The position numbers and the translations under genes were made by a program. The notes under the pieces are model-generated. The model saw only the letters and a program-made list of their open reading frames with translations, was not told the origin of the DNA and ran no database searches. This document shows positions 1 through 6,018 of a stretch of 9,188 nt of DNA, one piece after another. Position 1 is the stretch's first letter. Every line of letters begins with the position of its first letter. Origin of the DNA: Streptosporangiaceae bacterium (GTDB lineage Bacteria > Actinomycetota > Actinomycetes > Streptosporangiales > Streptosporangiaceae); NCBI GenBank assembly GCA_030040815.1, contig JASHSZ010000722.1, positions 1 through 9,188 of the forward strand, read 5' to 3'.

Positions 1-563
1 GCACGGCGCCCCGCCCCCGGCTGCCGCCCAGGCCGCTCCGCCGGACTCGCCGGAGCGAGCGCGGCGGCCGCGGCCAGATCCACCGCACCCAGCCCTGCGT
101 ACGCCAGCGCCCTGGTCAGCATTCCGGACCGGACCGCATCCCTGGCGCCCGCGTCGGCCACGGCTGCCTCCAGGGTGGCCCGAACCTCCTCCAGCACGGC
201 AGGGCTGGCGGGCTGACCTGCCTGGCCCGCCACGGCGGCGGCGACCGGCAGCAACTCGGTGATGACCTGCCTGCGCTGCGCGGACAGCTCCCGCAGTCGG
301 TCCCCGGCCAGGGTGCGCTGCGCTTCCTGCAGGGCGTCGGCTACCTCGAACAGTCGCGCAAGCTCGTCGGGTGCTCCCCGGCTTAGCTGGTTGACGAGCC
401 AGGCACTCGTCGTCGGCCGGGCCAGCTTCCTGATCGCGGCGGCCTCGTCGCGGCGGCCCGCTGCCCCGACAACGCGCGCCCGCTCGTCGCGCGCGGCGGT
501 GAACTCGCGCGGCGGCAGCCCGTACAGCTCGTCCGCCACCTCGGCCAGGGTGACTGCCTGCAC
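1..563 (-). CDS. Conserved actinobacterial protein of unknown function (C-terminus cut by window edge)
   Basis: The minus-strand frame is open from a GTG at 563 to the left edge, giving 187 residues with no stop. The protein begins VQAVTLAEVADELYGLPP and continues with FTAARDERAR (21-30), ARPTTSAWLVNQL (48-60), DELARLFEVADALQEAQ (66-82), GDRLRELSAQRR (87-98) and SGMLTRALAYAGLG (146-159). This Arg/Glu/Ala-rich helical pattern resembles a family I recall from actinobacteria as hypothetical proteins; no enzymatic motif, signal peptide or membrane segment is visible. After residue 170 it turns Ala/Pro/Arg-rich, as in a disordered tail. The start is 29 bases after the sseB stop, so the two genes probably share a transcript. 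No strong ribosome binding site precedes the GTG, so the start is approximate. The gene is real because the frame has coherent amphipathic composition and no stops, while the competing frames read as Arg/Ser/Pro-rich shadows. Confidence 0.75.
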   Translation of the reverse strand, partial: MQAVTLAEVADELYGLPPREFTAARDERARVVGAAGRRDEAAAIRKLARPTTSAWLVNQLSRGAPDELARLFEVADALQEAQRTLAGDRLRELSAQRRQVITELLPVAAAVAGQAGQPASPAVLEEVRATLEAAVADAGARDAVRSGMLTRALAYAGLGAVDLAAAAALAPASPAERPGRQPGAGRR

Positions 564-592
564 ACTCGCGATCGTAACGTGGCGCCCGCCGG

Positions 593-1363
593 TCAGCCGG
601 GCCGCCGCAGGACCGCGATGTCGGACCGCACCCGGCCAGCCAGCCGGGCATACACCGCGTCGGCGACATCGGCTGCAACATCCGCGCTGACGAGCCCGGC
701 CGCGCCCGGCGGTGGCGCCAGCTCCAGGGTGAATGCAGCGCCCTGCCGTGGCGGACCCAGTCGCACCCGGATGCCCGGCGCGACGCCACCGGCAGCGGCC
801 GCAACCAGATCCCACACGTCCGGGTCCTCGTGCATGTCCGGCACCCCGGACCCCGCCGCGAGCGCCGCCAGCCGCGTGCCGTCAACGGTCACCGGAACTG
901 GCCCCGCCACGTCGATGACGACCGCCGACGACTCCGCAACGGCTGCCTGGAACACTCCGCTGGCCGGAACCGGAACCGGCCGCGCGGCAGACCGCCAGCG
1001 CCGGACCGCGTCAGCGCAGGTGAACGCCACGAGCGCGAGTCGGCCATCCTGGCCAACCAGCGAGGGGATGGCCATCTCGCTGCGCTTGTCGCCAGCGTTC
1101 GCACTGTCGCCCGACTGGGCCGACGCCGCGGCTGCCTGCATGGTGCTGGCTTGCACGGTGTTGGCCTGCACGGTGTCGGCCAGCACGGTGTCGGCCAGCA
1201 CAGCCACGACCGGGACCAGCAGCCTGCTGGCAGCCAGCGCGACGAGCACGGCGCGCTCGCCGCCGGTGCCGGCCGCGTACGCCGCCAGTGCCGTGGCGAC
1301 CGCTGGGTCGGCCTCACCGCGATCGTCTCGGTAGCGCGCGTCTGCGCCGGTCAGCCCGGTCAC
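593..1363 (-). CDS. SseB-family protein
   Basis: This 256-residue protein matches the SseB N-terminal domain layout common in actinobacteria: an acidic start (ADPAVATALAAYAAG, 18-32), LVALAASRLLVPVVAVL (40-56), then EMAIPSLVGQDGRLALVAFT (96-115) and RRWRSAARPVPVPASGVFQAA (121-141). A second alpha/beta part follows (RVRLGPP, 199-205; FTLELAPPPG, 211-220) and ends with a short helix (VADAVYARL). SseB was named for enhanced serine sensitivity in E. coli; the actinobacterial members have no defined biochemistry. There is no signal peptide, so it is probably cytoplasmic. Between the first and second conserved blocks (residues 57-76) sit four tandem pentapeptides, ADTVL, ADTVQ, ANTVQ and ASTMQ, where I would expect a short variable loop. 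I chose the GTG at 1363 because the preceding sequence reads as a leaderless promoter and the protein then starts right before the conserved block. ATG 1393 is the alternative. The frame stays open to 1612, but that would overlap the divergent gene. Confidence 0.85.
   Translation of the reverse strand: MTGLTGADARYRDDRGEADPAVATALAAYAAGTGGERAVLVALAASRLLVPVVAVLADTVLADTVQANTVQASTMQAAAASAQSGDSANAGDKRSEMAIPSLVGQDGRLALVAFTCADAVRRWRSAARPVPVPASGVFQAAVAESSAVVIDVAGPVPVTVDGTRLAALAAGSGVPDMHEDPDVWDLVAAAAGGVAPGIRVRLGPPRQGAAFTLELAPPPGAAGLVSADVAADVADAVYARLAGRVRSDIAVLRRPG
1136..1195 (-). repeat. 15-bp tandem repeat, four copies, inside the SseB-family gene
   Basis: Four consecutive 15-bp units (1136-1150, 1151-1165, 1166-1180, 1181-1195) differ from each other at only a few positions; the coding-strand unit is close to GCCGACACCGTGCAG. 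They encode ADTVL, ADTVQ, ANTVQ and ASTMQ. The flanking unit 1196-1210 (GTCGTGGCTGTGCTG, VVAVL) has the same VxVL-like end, which suggests the array grew by duplication from that point. The period is a multiple of three, so copy number can change without a frameshift. Confidence 0.85.
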
Positions 1364-1369
1364 CGGCCC

Positions 1370-1375
1370 ACTGTA
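1370..1375 (-). promoter_or_regulatory. Candidate -10 element for leaderless sseB transcript
   Basis: On the minus strand the hexamer TACAGT fits the actinobacterial TANNNT -10 pattern. It is followed by exactly six bases (GGGCCG) and then the GTG at 1363, which would place the transcription start at the start codon. No TTGACA-like -35 is evident, and no Shine-Dalgarno sequence precedes this GTG or the alternative ATG at 1393. The assignment is inference from spacing. Confidence 0.35.
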
Positions 1376-1431
1376 TGCCGGGTGGGGACGCATTTCGCGA
1401 TAGAGTCGCATGGGACTGCAGGTGCGTCCTA

Positions 1432-1437
1432 AAGGGG
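1432..1437 (+). promoter_or_regulatory. Ribosome binding site deciding the GTG 1443 start
   Basis: AAGGGG lies five bases before the GTG at 1443. The upstream in-frame ATG at 1410 has no comparable site and falls in the divergent promoter region, so this site decides the start of the following gene. Confidence 0.6.
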
Positions 1438-1442
1438 ACAGG

Positions 1443-1946
1443 GTGAGCCAGGTTGACGAGGGCCCGCGGCCCGTTGCGCCGGACACACTTATGCAGAAGC
1501 CCATCCCTCCGCGCATGGTGGAGCCGTACCTGACCGGCCGGCGATCGGTCATCTCCGGCTTCGTGCACCGACTCGCCGATTGCCCGTCCGGTGGCCCGCG
1601 CGAGCTGCACACGCTCCTCGGCCTGGGCTACGACGGCTCGGACTTCACGCCGGACATGCGCGAGATCTACGTGCTGCGGTGGCGCGCGGTCGGCAGCGAG
1701 GCCTACCAGGTGCCGTTCTCACCGGAACGTGGTGGCCACTGGTCGCTGCAGCCGCCGTTGGCCGGAAGTGGCCTCGCCAGCGCGCATGACGGCAGCGTGG
1801 CGGAGTACTTCACGGACCCGATGCCGGTGCCGGTAGGCGCCGAGATCCACCGCATCGGCATCGATGGCACGAACTTCATAGCCCGTTATGACGGCCAAGT
1901 GTGGCTCCGACCGACAGAGGGACCAGAACTGTGCGCTACCGGCTGA
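1443..1946 (+). CDS. Uncharacterised actinobacterial protein, first gene of a two-gene operon
   Basis: This gene encodes 167 residues with no signal peptide or membrane segment. The N-terminal 20 residues look disordered; a compact domain follows: PIPPRMVEPYLTG (20-32), ISGFVHRLADC (37-47), ELHTLLGLGYDGSDFTPDM (54-72), EIYVLRW (74-80), then YQVPFSP (88-94), GSGLASAHDGSVAEYFTDP (108-126), PVPVGAEIHRIG (128-139) and FIARYDGQVWLRP (145-157). I do not recognise a named family. The arrangement (GFVHR, a YVLRW strand, a PVPVGAEIHRI strand, a final YDGQVW strand) vaguely recalls ADP-ribosyltransferase/TNT-like folds in actinobacterial polymorphic toxins, but I see no catalytic motif that would establish this. 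Start: GTG 1443 with AAGGGG five bases upstream. The stop overlaps the next gene by 16 nt, so the two are very likely co-translated. It diverges from the sseB-family gene with 79 bases between starts. Confidence 0.8.
   Translation: MSQVDEGPRPVAPDTLMQKPIPPRMVEPYLTGRRSVISGFVHRLADCPSGGPRELHTLLGLGYDGSDFTPDMREIYVLRWRAVGSEAYQVPFSPERGGHWSLQPPLAGSGLASAHDGSVAEYFTDPMPVPVGAEIHRIGIDGTNFIARYDGQVWLRPTEGPELCATG
1916..1922 (+). promoter_or_regulatory. Ribosome binding site for GTG 1931
   Basis: AGAGGGA ends eight bases before the GTG at 1931. It supports that GTG over the ATG at 1901 (no site) and over the ATG at 1946 that overlaps the preceding stop codon. Confidence 0.5.
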
Positions 1947-2995
1947 TGGCGACGTATGACGGATCCCCGTTCGAGGCCGGAATCGGCCCGACCGGGAACG
2001 ACGTCGTGTTGTTCGCGGCGTGCCCGCCGCCCGAGGAGCTGGGCTTTGAGCCAGCCACCGGTCACTGGCGCAAGCAGTTGCGGTTCGCCGACGTCCAGGC
2101 CGTCTGGGAGTCCAGGCCGGTCGGCATGTTCGGCGGCGAGCGGTGCCTCGTGCTCGACGACCTCGGGGACCGGCTGCACATCGCCTACCTGGGCCACGAC
2201 GGATTCAGGGCGGAGCAGCTCGGTTACTGGCAGGTTGACCGCGGAGTCTTCGAGCTCATCGCGCCGCGGACCGAGGTCACTAACATCCTGGAGGAACGGG
2301 TCGAGCTGGTAGCGCCGGACGACCGCGCAGCTCTGGCGCCGCCGGGCAGCGCCTTCGCCGAGCCGGCGCATCCAAGCCAGTTCCACGAACCGGACGAGCT
2401 GTCCGGCCCGACCGTCGCGGAGACGACGACGCCAGCCTCGCCAACCCCGGTCTACGTGCCGATCCCTGACGACCGCACGGGTGTGACATTGCCCACACCA
2501 GCGGAGACCCCGCTGCCGCTGGAGGCCGAGGCCATGCGGGCGGCGTCCGCCTCCCGGCTCCGCGAGGACACGAGCACGATCGCCGGGCCGCGCCTTGAGC
2601 CGACGGCGGCAGCTGGCCGCGAGCCGTCGGCCGGTGCCGTGCTGATACCGCCGGAGCCGCTGACCGCCCCCGCGGATTCCCGGCAGCGTCGCGGTGCTCG
2701 CAAGCGGCTGGCCACCGAGGCCCTGTTCGCTGATCTGGCTAGCCTCGCCGGAATCCCGGCCGACTCCTACTCGGTCGGGGCGGAGGCCGAGAGCGCCCTC
2801 TGCCTCGTGGAGACCGAGAACGGATTCGAGGTCTTCCTGTATGCGGACGGCGCGCGCCACGAGCTTCAGTTCTTTGACACCGAAGAGGCGGCCTGCTTCT
2901 ACCTGTTCGGCGTGCTCGCCGCGGAGGCCGTCCGCACCGGGGCGCTCGCGCGCGTGCCCGACGGGGTGCCGGACTGGCGCGCCCGGACGGCCTGA
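1931..2995 (+). CDS. Uncharacterised two-domain actinobacterial protein
   Basis: This gene encodes 354 residues in three parts. Residues 1-127 form an alpha/beta domain: VRYRLMATYDGSPFEAGI, then DVVLFAACPPPEELGFEP (24-41), VGMFGGERCLVLDDLGDRLH (64-83), IAYLGHDGFRAEQLGYWQ (84-101) and VDRGVFELIAPRTEV (102-116). Residues 128-255 are a Pro/Thr/Ala-rich, probably disordered linker. Residues 260-339 form a C-terminal domain: ALFADLASLAGIPADSY (264-280), ALCLVETENGFEVFLYADG (289-307), ELQFFDTEEAACFYLFGVLA (311-330). The last segment (FDTEEAACxYLFxxL) resembles a small domain I recall in actinobacterial proteins near polymorphic toxins, but I cannot name a family. There is no signal peptide or membrane segment. 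The 16-nt overlap with the upstream gene implies joint expression and possibly interaction. Start: GTG 1931; ATG 1946 would lose the first beta strand. Confidence 0.8.
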   Translation: MRYRLMATYDGSPFEAGIGPTGNDVVLFAACPPPEELGFEPATGHWRKQLRFADVQAVWESRPVGMFGGERCLVLDDLGDRLHIAYLGHDGFRAEQLGYWQVDRGVFELIAPRTEVTNILEERVELVAPDDRAALAPPGSAFAEPAHPSQFHEPDELSGPTVAETTTPASPTPVYVPIPDDRTGVTLPTPAETPLPLEAEAMRAASASRLREDTSTIAGPRLEPTAAAGREPSAGAVLIPPEPLTAPADSRQRRGARKRLATEALFADLASLAGIPADSYSVGAEAESALCLVETENGFEVFLYADGARHELQFFDTEEAACFYLFGVLAAEAVRTGALARVPDGVPDWRARTA

Positions 2996-3066
2996 GCCCC
3001 CCTGGCCGCCACCCGGTGTTCGAAACCTCGCACCCGGGGACAGCCGCGACAGCTAGGGTGCATTTG

Positions 3067-3114
3067 TGCCGGCGGGGCTGAAGGTCCCCCGCTCCCCAAG
3101 CAGCCCCGCCGGCA
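3067..3114 (+). terminator. Strong GC hairpin between the two-gene operon and the epimerase gene
   Basis: A perfect 14-bp inverted repeat, TGCCGGCGGGGCTG (3067-3080) and CAGCCCCGCCGGCA (3101-3114), encloses a 20-nt loop. No U-run follows it. It lies 71 bases after the 2995 stop, which suits a U-less actinobacterial terminator or an mRNA 3'-end stabiliser. It could instead be a structured leader of the epimerase gene, whose start is 94 bases further on. Confidence 0.5.
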
Positions 3115-3120
3115 TCCTGC

Positions 3121-3188
3121 GGCGGTCGCGCTGCAGCGAGCTCACGTCTCGCGCGCAGCGCTGCGCCCGGTCGACACGCGACCACGCC
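3121..3188 (+). other. Palindrome-rich leader upstream of the epimerase gene
   Basis: The stretch between the hairpin and the epimerase start contains a 10-bp perfect palindrome, CGCTGCAGCG (3129-3138), and a 14-bp perfect palindrome, GCGCAGCGCTGCGC (3153-3166). They are centred 26 bases apart and share the CGCTGC/GCAGCG half-sites. Flanking arms GGCGGTCGCG (3121-3130) and CGCGACCACGCC (3177-3188) could pair with one bulge. This may be an operator pair or RNA structure; at this GC content chance is also possible. Confidence 0.25.
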
Positions 3189-3208
3189 GGGCGGGCAGGA
3201 TTGACCGC

Positions 3209-4141
3209 ATGACCCTGTCGACAACGCTTCCCGTCACCGGCGCGCAGTACGAGATCGCCGCGGGCGAGTACCTGGCTACCATCACCGAGCTCGGGGCCGG
3301 ACTGCGCCAGCTCAGCCGCAAAGGCCGACCGCTGATCGCCGACTATGACGCCGACGAGCTGCCGCCCGCGGGCCGGGGGCAGCTGCTTGCCCCCTGGCCG
3401 AACCGGATCGACGGCGGCCGGTACTCCTTCGGCGGCCAGAGCTTCCAGCTCGACCTGTCGGAGCCCGCGCGCGGAACGGCCATCCACGGCCTCACCCGGT
3501 GGGCGAACTGGCAGGTGACCTCGCACGCGGCCAATGTGACCGAGCTGGCCCTCGACCTGCTCGGGCACGCCGGGTATCCGTTCTGCCTGGAGCTGCGGGC
3601 CCGCTACCGGCTCAGCCCGGACGCCGGCCTCGAGGTGACGGTGACCGCGCGCAACCCTGGTATCCGGCCGGCTCCGTTCGGCACCGGCTCGCACCCCTAC
3701 CTGCTGGCCGGCGACGATGGCGTCGACGACTGGCAGCTGCAGCTGCCAGCGACCCGGTGGCTGCCGTGCGACGACCGTGGCATCCCGGTGGGCGAACCGC
3801 AGGACGTTTCGGGCACGCCGGTTGACTTCCGGTCGCGGCGCGCCATCGGCGCCGCGGCCCTCGACCACCCGCTCACCGGGCTGCGCGCCGACGCCGACGG
3901 TCGCGCGCGTGCCCTGCTCGCTGGGCCCGGCGCCGACGTCGAGCTCTGGGCCGGACCCGGCTACGGCTGGCTACAGGTCTTCACTGCCGACACCCTCGGT
4001 CCCGACGCGCGCCGCCGCGCGGTCGCGATCGAGCCGATGACCTGCCCGCCGAACGCGTTCGTCTCCGGCACCGACCTACTGGTGATCCAGCCAGGCGAAG
4101 CCATCACCCTGCACTGGGGCATCCGAGCGACAGTCAGGTAG
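3209..4141 (+). CDS. Aldose 1-epimerase family protein (galactose mutarotase-like)
   Basis: This 310-residue protein has the full set of GalM-superfamily landmarks. PWPNRI (63-67 region, N65 and R66) and IHGL with H93 bind the sugar, GSHPY places the catalytic acid H162, LDHPLTGL carries D219, and EPMTCPPNAF places the catalytic base E275. The family interconverts the alpha and beta anomers of aldoses such as glucose and galactose in the cytoplasm. The APWPNR / GTGSHPYLL pattern is typical of the actinobacterial uncharacterised-substrate branch rather than E. coli GalM, so the exact sugar is unknown. Length is normal for the family and no signal peptide is present. Start: ATG 3209 with CAGGA ending eight bases upstream. 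The stop (4139-4141) overlaps the convergent mocA-like gene by 8 nt, leaving no room for a conventional terminator. No sugar-pathway gene flanks it. Confidence 0.93.
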   Translation: MTLSTTLPVTGAQYEIAAGEYLATITELGAGLRQLSRKGRPLIADYDADELPPAGRGQLLAPWPNRIDGGRYSFGGQSFQLDLSEPARGTAIHGLTRWANWQVTSHAANVTELALDLLGHAGYPFCLELRARYRLSPDAGLEVTVTARNPGIRPAPFGTGSHPYLLAGDDGVDDWQLQLPATRWLPCDDRGIPVGEPQDVSGTPVDFRSRRAIGAAALDHPLTGLRADADGRARALLAGPGADVELWAGPGYGWLQVFTADTLGPDARRRAVAIEPMTCPPNAFVSGTDLLVIQPGEAITLHWGIRATVR

Positions 4142-4721
4142 CCAGCAGCCGCTCGGCGCTGGCGAGGTCCTCCGGGGAGTCGATGTCGTCCGGGCGGCCC
4201 ACGTCCCCGCACTCCACGTGTGTAACCAGCTCAGGGTGCGCCCGCAGGAACGGCCGCGCCCCGACGTCCCCGGTGGCGAGCGCCAGCACCGCCGGCCAGT
4301 GCTCCCGGCCGATCAGCACCGGGTTGCGGGGTCGGCCTTCGTAACAGGCGACAGCCACGTGCGCGCCGCTCGCGGACGCGGCGATCAGCCTGCGGACCGA
4401 TTCGCCTCCCACCAGCGGCTGGTCCGCGAGTGCGATCACCGCTGCCGCACAGTCTGGCGGCACGGCAGCCAGGCCCGCCGCGAGCGACGAGCCCATGCCG
4501 GTGGACCAGTCCGGGTTGTGCACGATAACCGCGCCGCTCGGCCGGTCGGCCGGCTCGGCCGCCCCGGTGACCACGATCACCGGGTGGGCACCGCCGTCCC
4601 GCAGCAACGTGACGCCGCGCTCGACCAGTGACTGACCGCCCACGCTGACGAGGGCCTTGGGTCGGCCAAGCCTGCTTCCGCTGCCCGCAGCGAGCAGTAC
4701 TCCGGCCACGTTTGGTGTCAC
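4134..4721 (-). CDS. MobA/MocA-like nucleotidyltransferase (molybdenum cofactor cytidylyltransferase type)
   Basis: This 195-residue protein has the MobA-like NTP-transferase fold. The nucleotide-binding loop is LLAAGSGSRLGRPKAL (9-23), followed by HNPDWSTGMGSSL (68-80), the metal-binding ALADQP with D100 (97-102), PRNPVLIGREHW (131-142), GDVGARPFLRAHP (151-163) and DIDSPEDL (179-186). This combination is that of MocA, which transfers CMP to molybdopterin to give the dinucleotide cofactor used by xanthine dehydrogenase/CO dehydrogenase-type enzymes. A guanylyl- or uridylyltransferase role cannot be excluded from sequence alone. The GTG start at 4721 is two bases beyond the xdhC stop codon, so the genes are almost certainly co-transcribed and translationally coupled. 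An alternative GTG lies at 4709, five codons in; neither has a well-placed ribosome binding site, and the upstream AGGAG is about 14 bases away. The 3' end overlaps the convergent epimerase gene. Confidence 0.9.
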   Translation of the reverse strand: MTPNVAGVLLAAGSGSRLGRPKALVSVGGQSLVERGVTLLRDGGAHPVIVVTGAAEPADRPSGAVIVHNPDWSTGMGSSLAAGLAAVPPDCAAAVIALADQPLVGGESVRRLIAASASGAHVAVACYEGRPRNPVLIGREHWPAVLALATGDVGARPFLRAHPELVTHVECGDVGRPDDIDSPEDLASAERLLAT

Positions 4722-4723
4722 GG

Positions 4724-5878
4724 TCAGAGGATGCGCTCCTCGGCCACGTCGGGCGTCTCTCGGTCACCCGGCAGCTGGCCGTGGTGAATCCGGCCCGCAG
4801 TGGCCGTGAGCGGCCTGCCCGTACCACCCCAGCGCAGCTGGATGAGCTCGGCCGCGATCGCGATCGCGGTCTCCTCGGGTGTGCGCGCGCCGAGGTCGAG
4901 TCCGATCGGCGAGCGAAGCCGGACCAGCTCGGCGTCGGTCAGCCCGGCTTCGCGCAGTCGTGCGATCCGGTCGTCGTGCGTGCGCCTGCTGCCCATGGCT
5001 CCGATGTAGGCGGCCGGGCGACGCAGCGCCACCTCGAGCAACGGCACGTCAAACTTCGGGTCGTGGGTGAGCACGCAGATCACCGTGCGCTCATCGGTTG
5101 TGGTGGTGGAGAGGTAGCGGTGCGGCCAGTCCGTGATCACCTCGTCCGCGTCAGGGAACCGGGATCTGGTGGCGAAGATGGGCCGCGCATCGCACACGGT
5201 CACCTGGTAGCCGAGGAACTTGCCCGCCTTGGCCACGGCCGCGGCAAAGTCGATCGCGCCGAACACGAGCATGCGCGGCGCCGGGGCAAACGACTGGACG
5301 AATACCGCGAGCTCGTCCCGGCGGCGCTCGCCTGCTGGCCCGTACCGGCGCACGGCCGTTACGCCCTGGGCCAGCATGCCGCGTGCGTCGTCGTCAACCG
5401 CCTGGTCCAGCCGCTCGCCGGCGCCGAGTGTGCCGTCCGCGCGGTCGCCCTCCCAGATAATGCGGCGGGCGCCTAGCTGACCGGGTCCCTCGATCACCGT
5501 GGCCACCGCCACCGGGGTGCCGGTGCGGACTGCCGCAGCCACCTCGCCCAGCGCACGGTAACGCTGCTGGCTAGCCGGCTCAACGAAGATGTCGATGACG
5601 CCGCCGCAGGTCAGGCCCACCGCGAACGCATCGTCGTCGCTGATCCCATAGCGCTGCAGCACCGGCCGCCCGGTCTGCAGGACCTCGGTGGCGAGCTCGT
5701 ACACGGCACCCTCGACGCATCCCCCGGACACGCTGCCGACCGCCTCACCAGCCGCCGACACGGCCATTGCAGCCCCAGGCTCGCGGGGTGCGCTGCTGTA
5801 CGTCTGGACGACGGTTGCCAGCCCGAATGTCTCGTTCGAGTCCCACCACGCGGTAATGGGCTCAAGGATGTCCCGCAC
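4724..5878 (-). CDS. XdhC family protein (molybdenum hydroxylase maturation factor)
   Basis: This 384-residue protein (numbered here from the GTG at 5887, three codons earlier) has the XdhC N-terminal domain: ETFGLATVVQTYSSAPREPGAAM (19-41), GSVSGGCVEGAVY with C57, GLTCGGVIDIFVEP with C94. A Rossmann-like C-terminal domain follows: MLVFGAIDFAAAVAKAG (206-222), TVCDAR (230-235), ITDWPHRYL (251-259), VLTHDPKFD (272-280), AAYIGAMGSRRT (292-303) and SPIGLDLGARTPEETAIAIAAE (326-347). XdhC/CoxI proteins bind molybdenum cofactor, assist its sulfuration and insert it into xanthine dehydrogenase-type enzymes. The partner MocA-like gene directly downstream fits this. No xdh/cox structural gene is in the window. 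Start: GTG 5878, because GAGGTGA lies five bases upstream; the GTG at 5887 is itself part of that ribosome binding site. An 18-bp palindrome (4852-4869) inside encodes the Ala-Ile run. Confidence 0.92.
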   Translation of the reverse strand: MRDILEPITAWWDSNETFGLATVVQTYSSAPREPGAAMAVSAAGEAVGSVSGGCVEGAVYELATEVLQTGRPVLQRYGISDDDAFAVGLTCGGVIDIFVEPASQQRYRALGEVAAAVRTGTPVAVATVIEGPGQLGARRIIWEGDRADGTLGAGERLDQAVDDDARGMLAQGVTAVRRYGPAGERRRDELAVFVQSFAPAPRMLVFGAIDFAAAVAKAGKFLGYQVTVCDARPIFATRSRFPDADEVITDWPHRYLSTTTTDERTVICVLTHDPKFDVPLLEVALRRPAAYIGAMGSRRTHDDRIARLREAGLTDAELVRLRSPIGLDLGARTPEETAIAIAAELIQLRWGGTGRPLTATAGRIHHGQLPGDRETPDVAEERIL

Positions 5879-5883
5879 AGCTT

Positions 5884-5890
5884 TCACCTC
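5884..5890 (-). promoter_or_regulatory. Ribosome binding site deciding the xdhC start
   Basis: On the minus strand GAGGTGA is followed by the five-base spacer AAGCT and then GTG at 5878. The GTG at 5887 overlaps this site, so translation most likely begins at 5878 and the protein starts MRDILEPI. Confidence 0.7.
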
Positions 5891-5917
5891 AGCCCCGTCA
5901 ACCAGGCGGCGGACTTG

Positions 5918-5948
5918 TCTATGCCCAGCGCCGCGGGGCCGTTGTCAG
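5918..5948 (-). promoter_or_regulatory. Candidate promoter for xdhC-mocA
   Basis: On the minus strand CTGACA (5943-5948), one mismatch from TTGACA, is followed after 19 bases by CATAGA (5918-5923), which is a weak -10. The spacer is slightly long. The element lies about 40 bases upstream of the xdhC start and is separate from the iron boxes, so xdhC need not share the iron control of the divergent operon. Confidence 0.3.
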
Positions 5949-5993
5949 CCGTCGGCGCGCTGTGACTGTTCCCACCCTCGGATCCGGCCCAGG

Positions 5994-6012
5994 TAAGGGT
6001 AGCCTAAGCTAA
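5994..6012 (+). promoter_or_regulatory. DtxR/IdeR-type iron box 1
   Basis: TAAGGGTAGCCTAAGCTAA matches the classic IdeR/DtxR operator (TTAGGTTAGSCTAACCTAA) at 16 of 19 positions by hand alignment. Two TANNNT -10 candidates lie inside it, TAGCCT (6000-6005) and TAAGCT (6005-6010), so a bound repressor would block RNA polymerase. It lies upstream of a ferric-iron ABC operon, which is the expected target of an iron-dependent repressor. Divergent control of xdhC is possible but the site is over 110 bases from its start. Confidence 0.8.
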
Positions 6013-6018
6013 CTCAAG

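Noticed and set aside
579..1432. Long plus-strand open frames opposite the SseB-family gene (251 and 200 residues)
   Set aside because: They are Ala/Ser/Thr/Arg-rich with no family resemblance, while the minus frame shows SseB motifs. High GC makes antisense frames open.
1364..1612. N-terminal extension of the SseB-family frame to 1612
   Set aside because: It would overlap the divergent gene at 1443 and reads as its antisense; similarity to SseB begins only after 1363.
1886..2860. 324-residue minus-strand frame opposite the 1931-2995 gene
   Set aside because: Composition is Arg/Gly/Gln-rich shadow sequence; the plus frame has good start sites and folded-domain composition.
3053..3868. 271-residue minus-strand frame opposite the epimerase gene
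   Set aside because: The plus strand carries the epimerase catalytic residues in order; this frame has none and spans the intergenic hairpin.
4852..4869. Perfect 18-bp palindrome with two overlapping GCGATCGC octamers
   Set aside because: It is explained by alternating Ala (GCG) and Ile (ATC) codons in the AIAIAA stretch of XdhC; an operator inside the gene is not needed.
4712..5476. 254-residue plus-strand frame opposite xdhC
   Set aside because: It is the antisense of clear XdhC motifs and has no recognisable domain.
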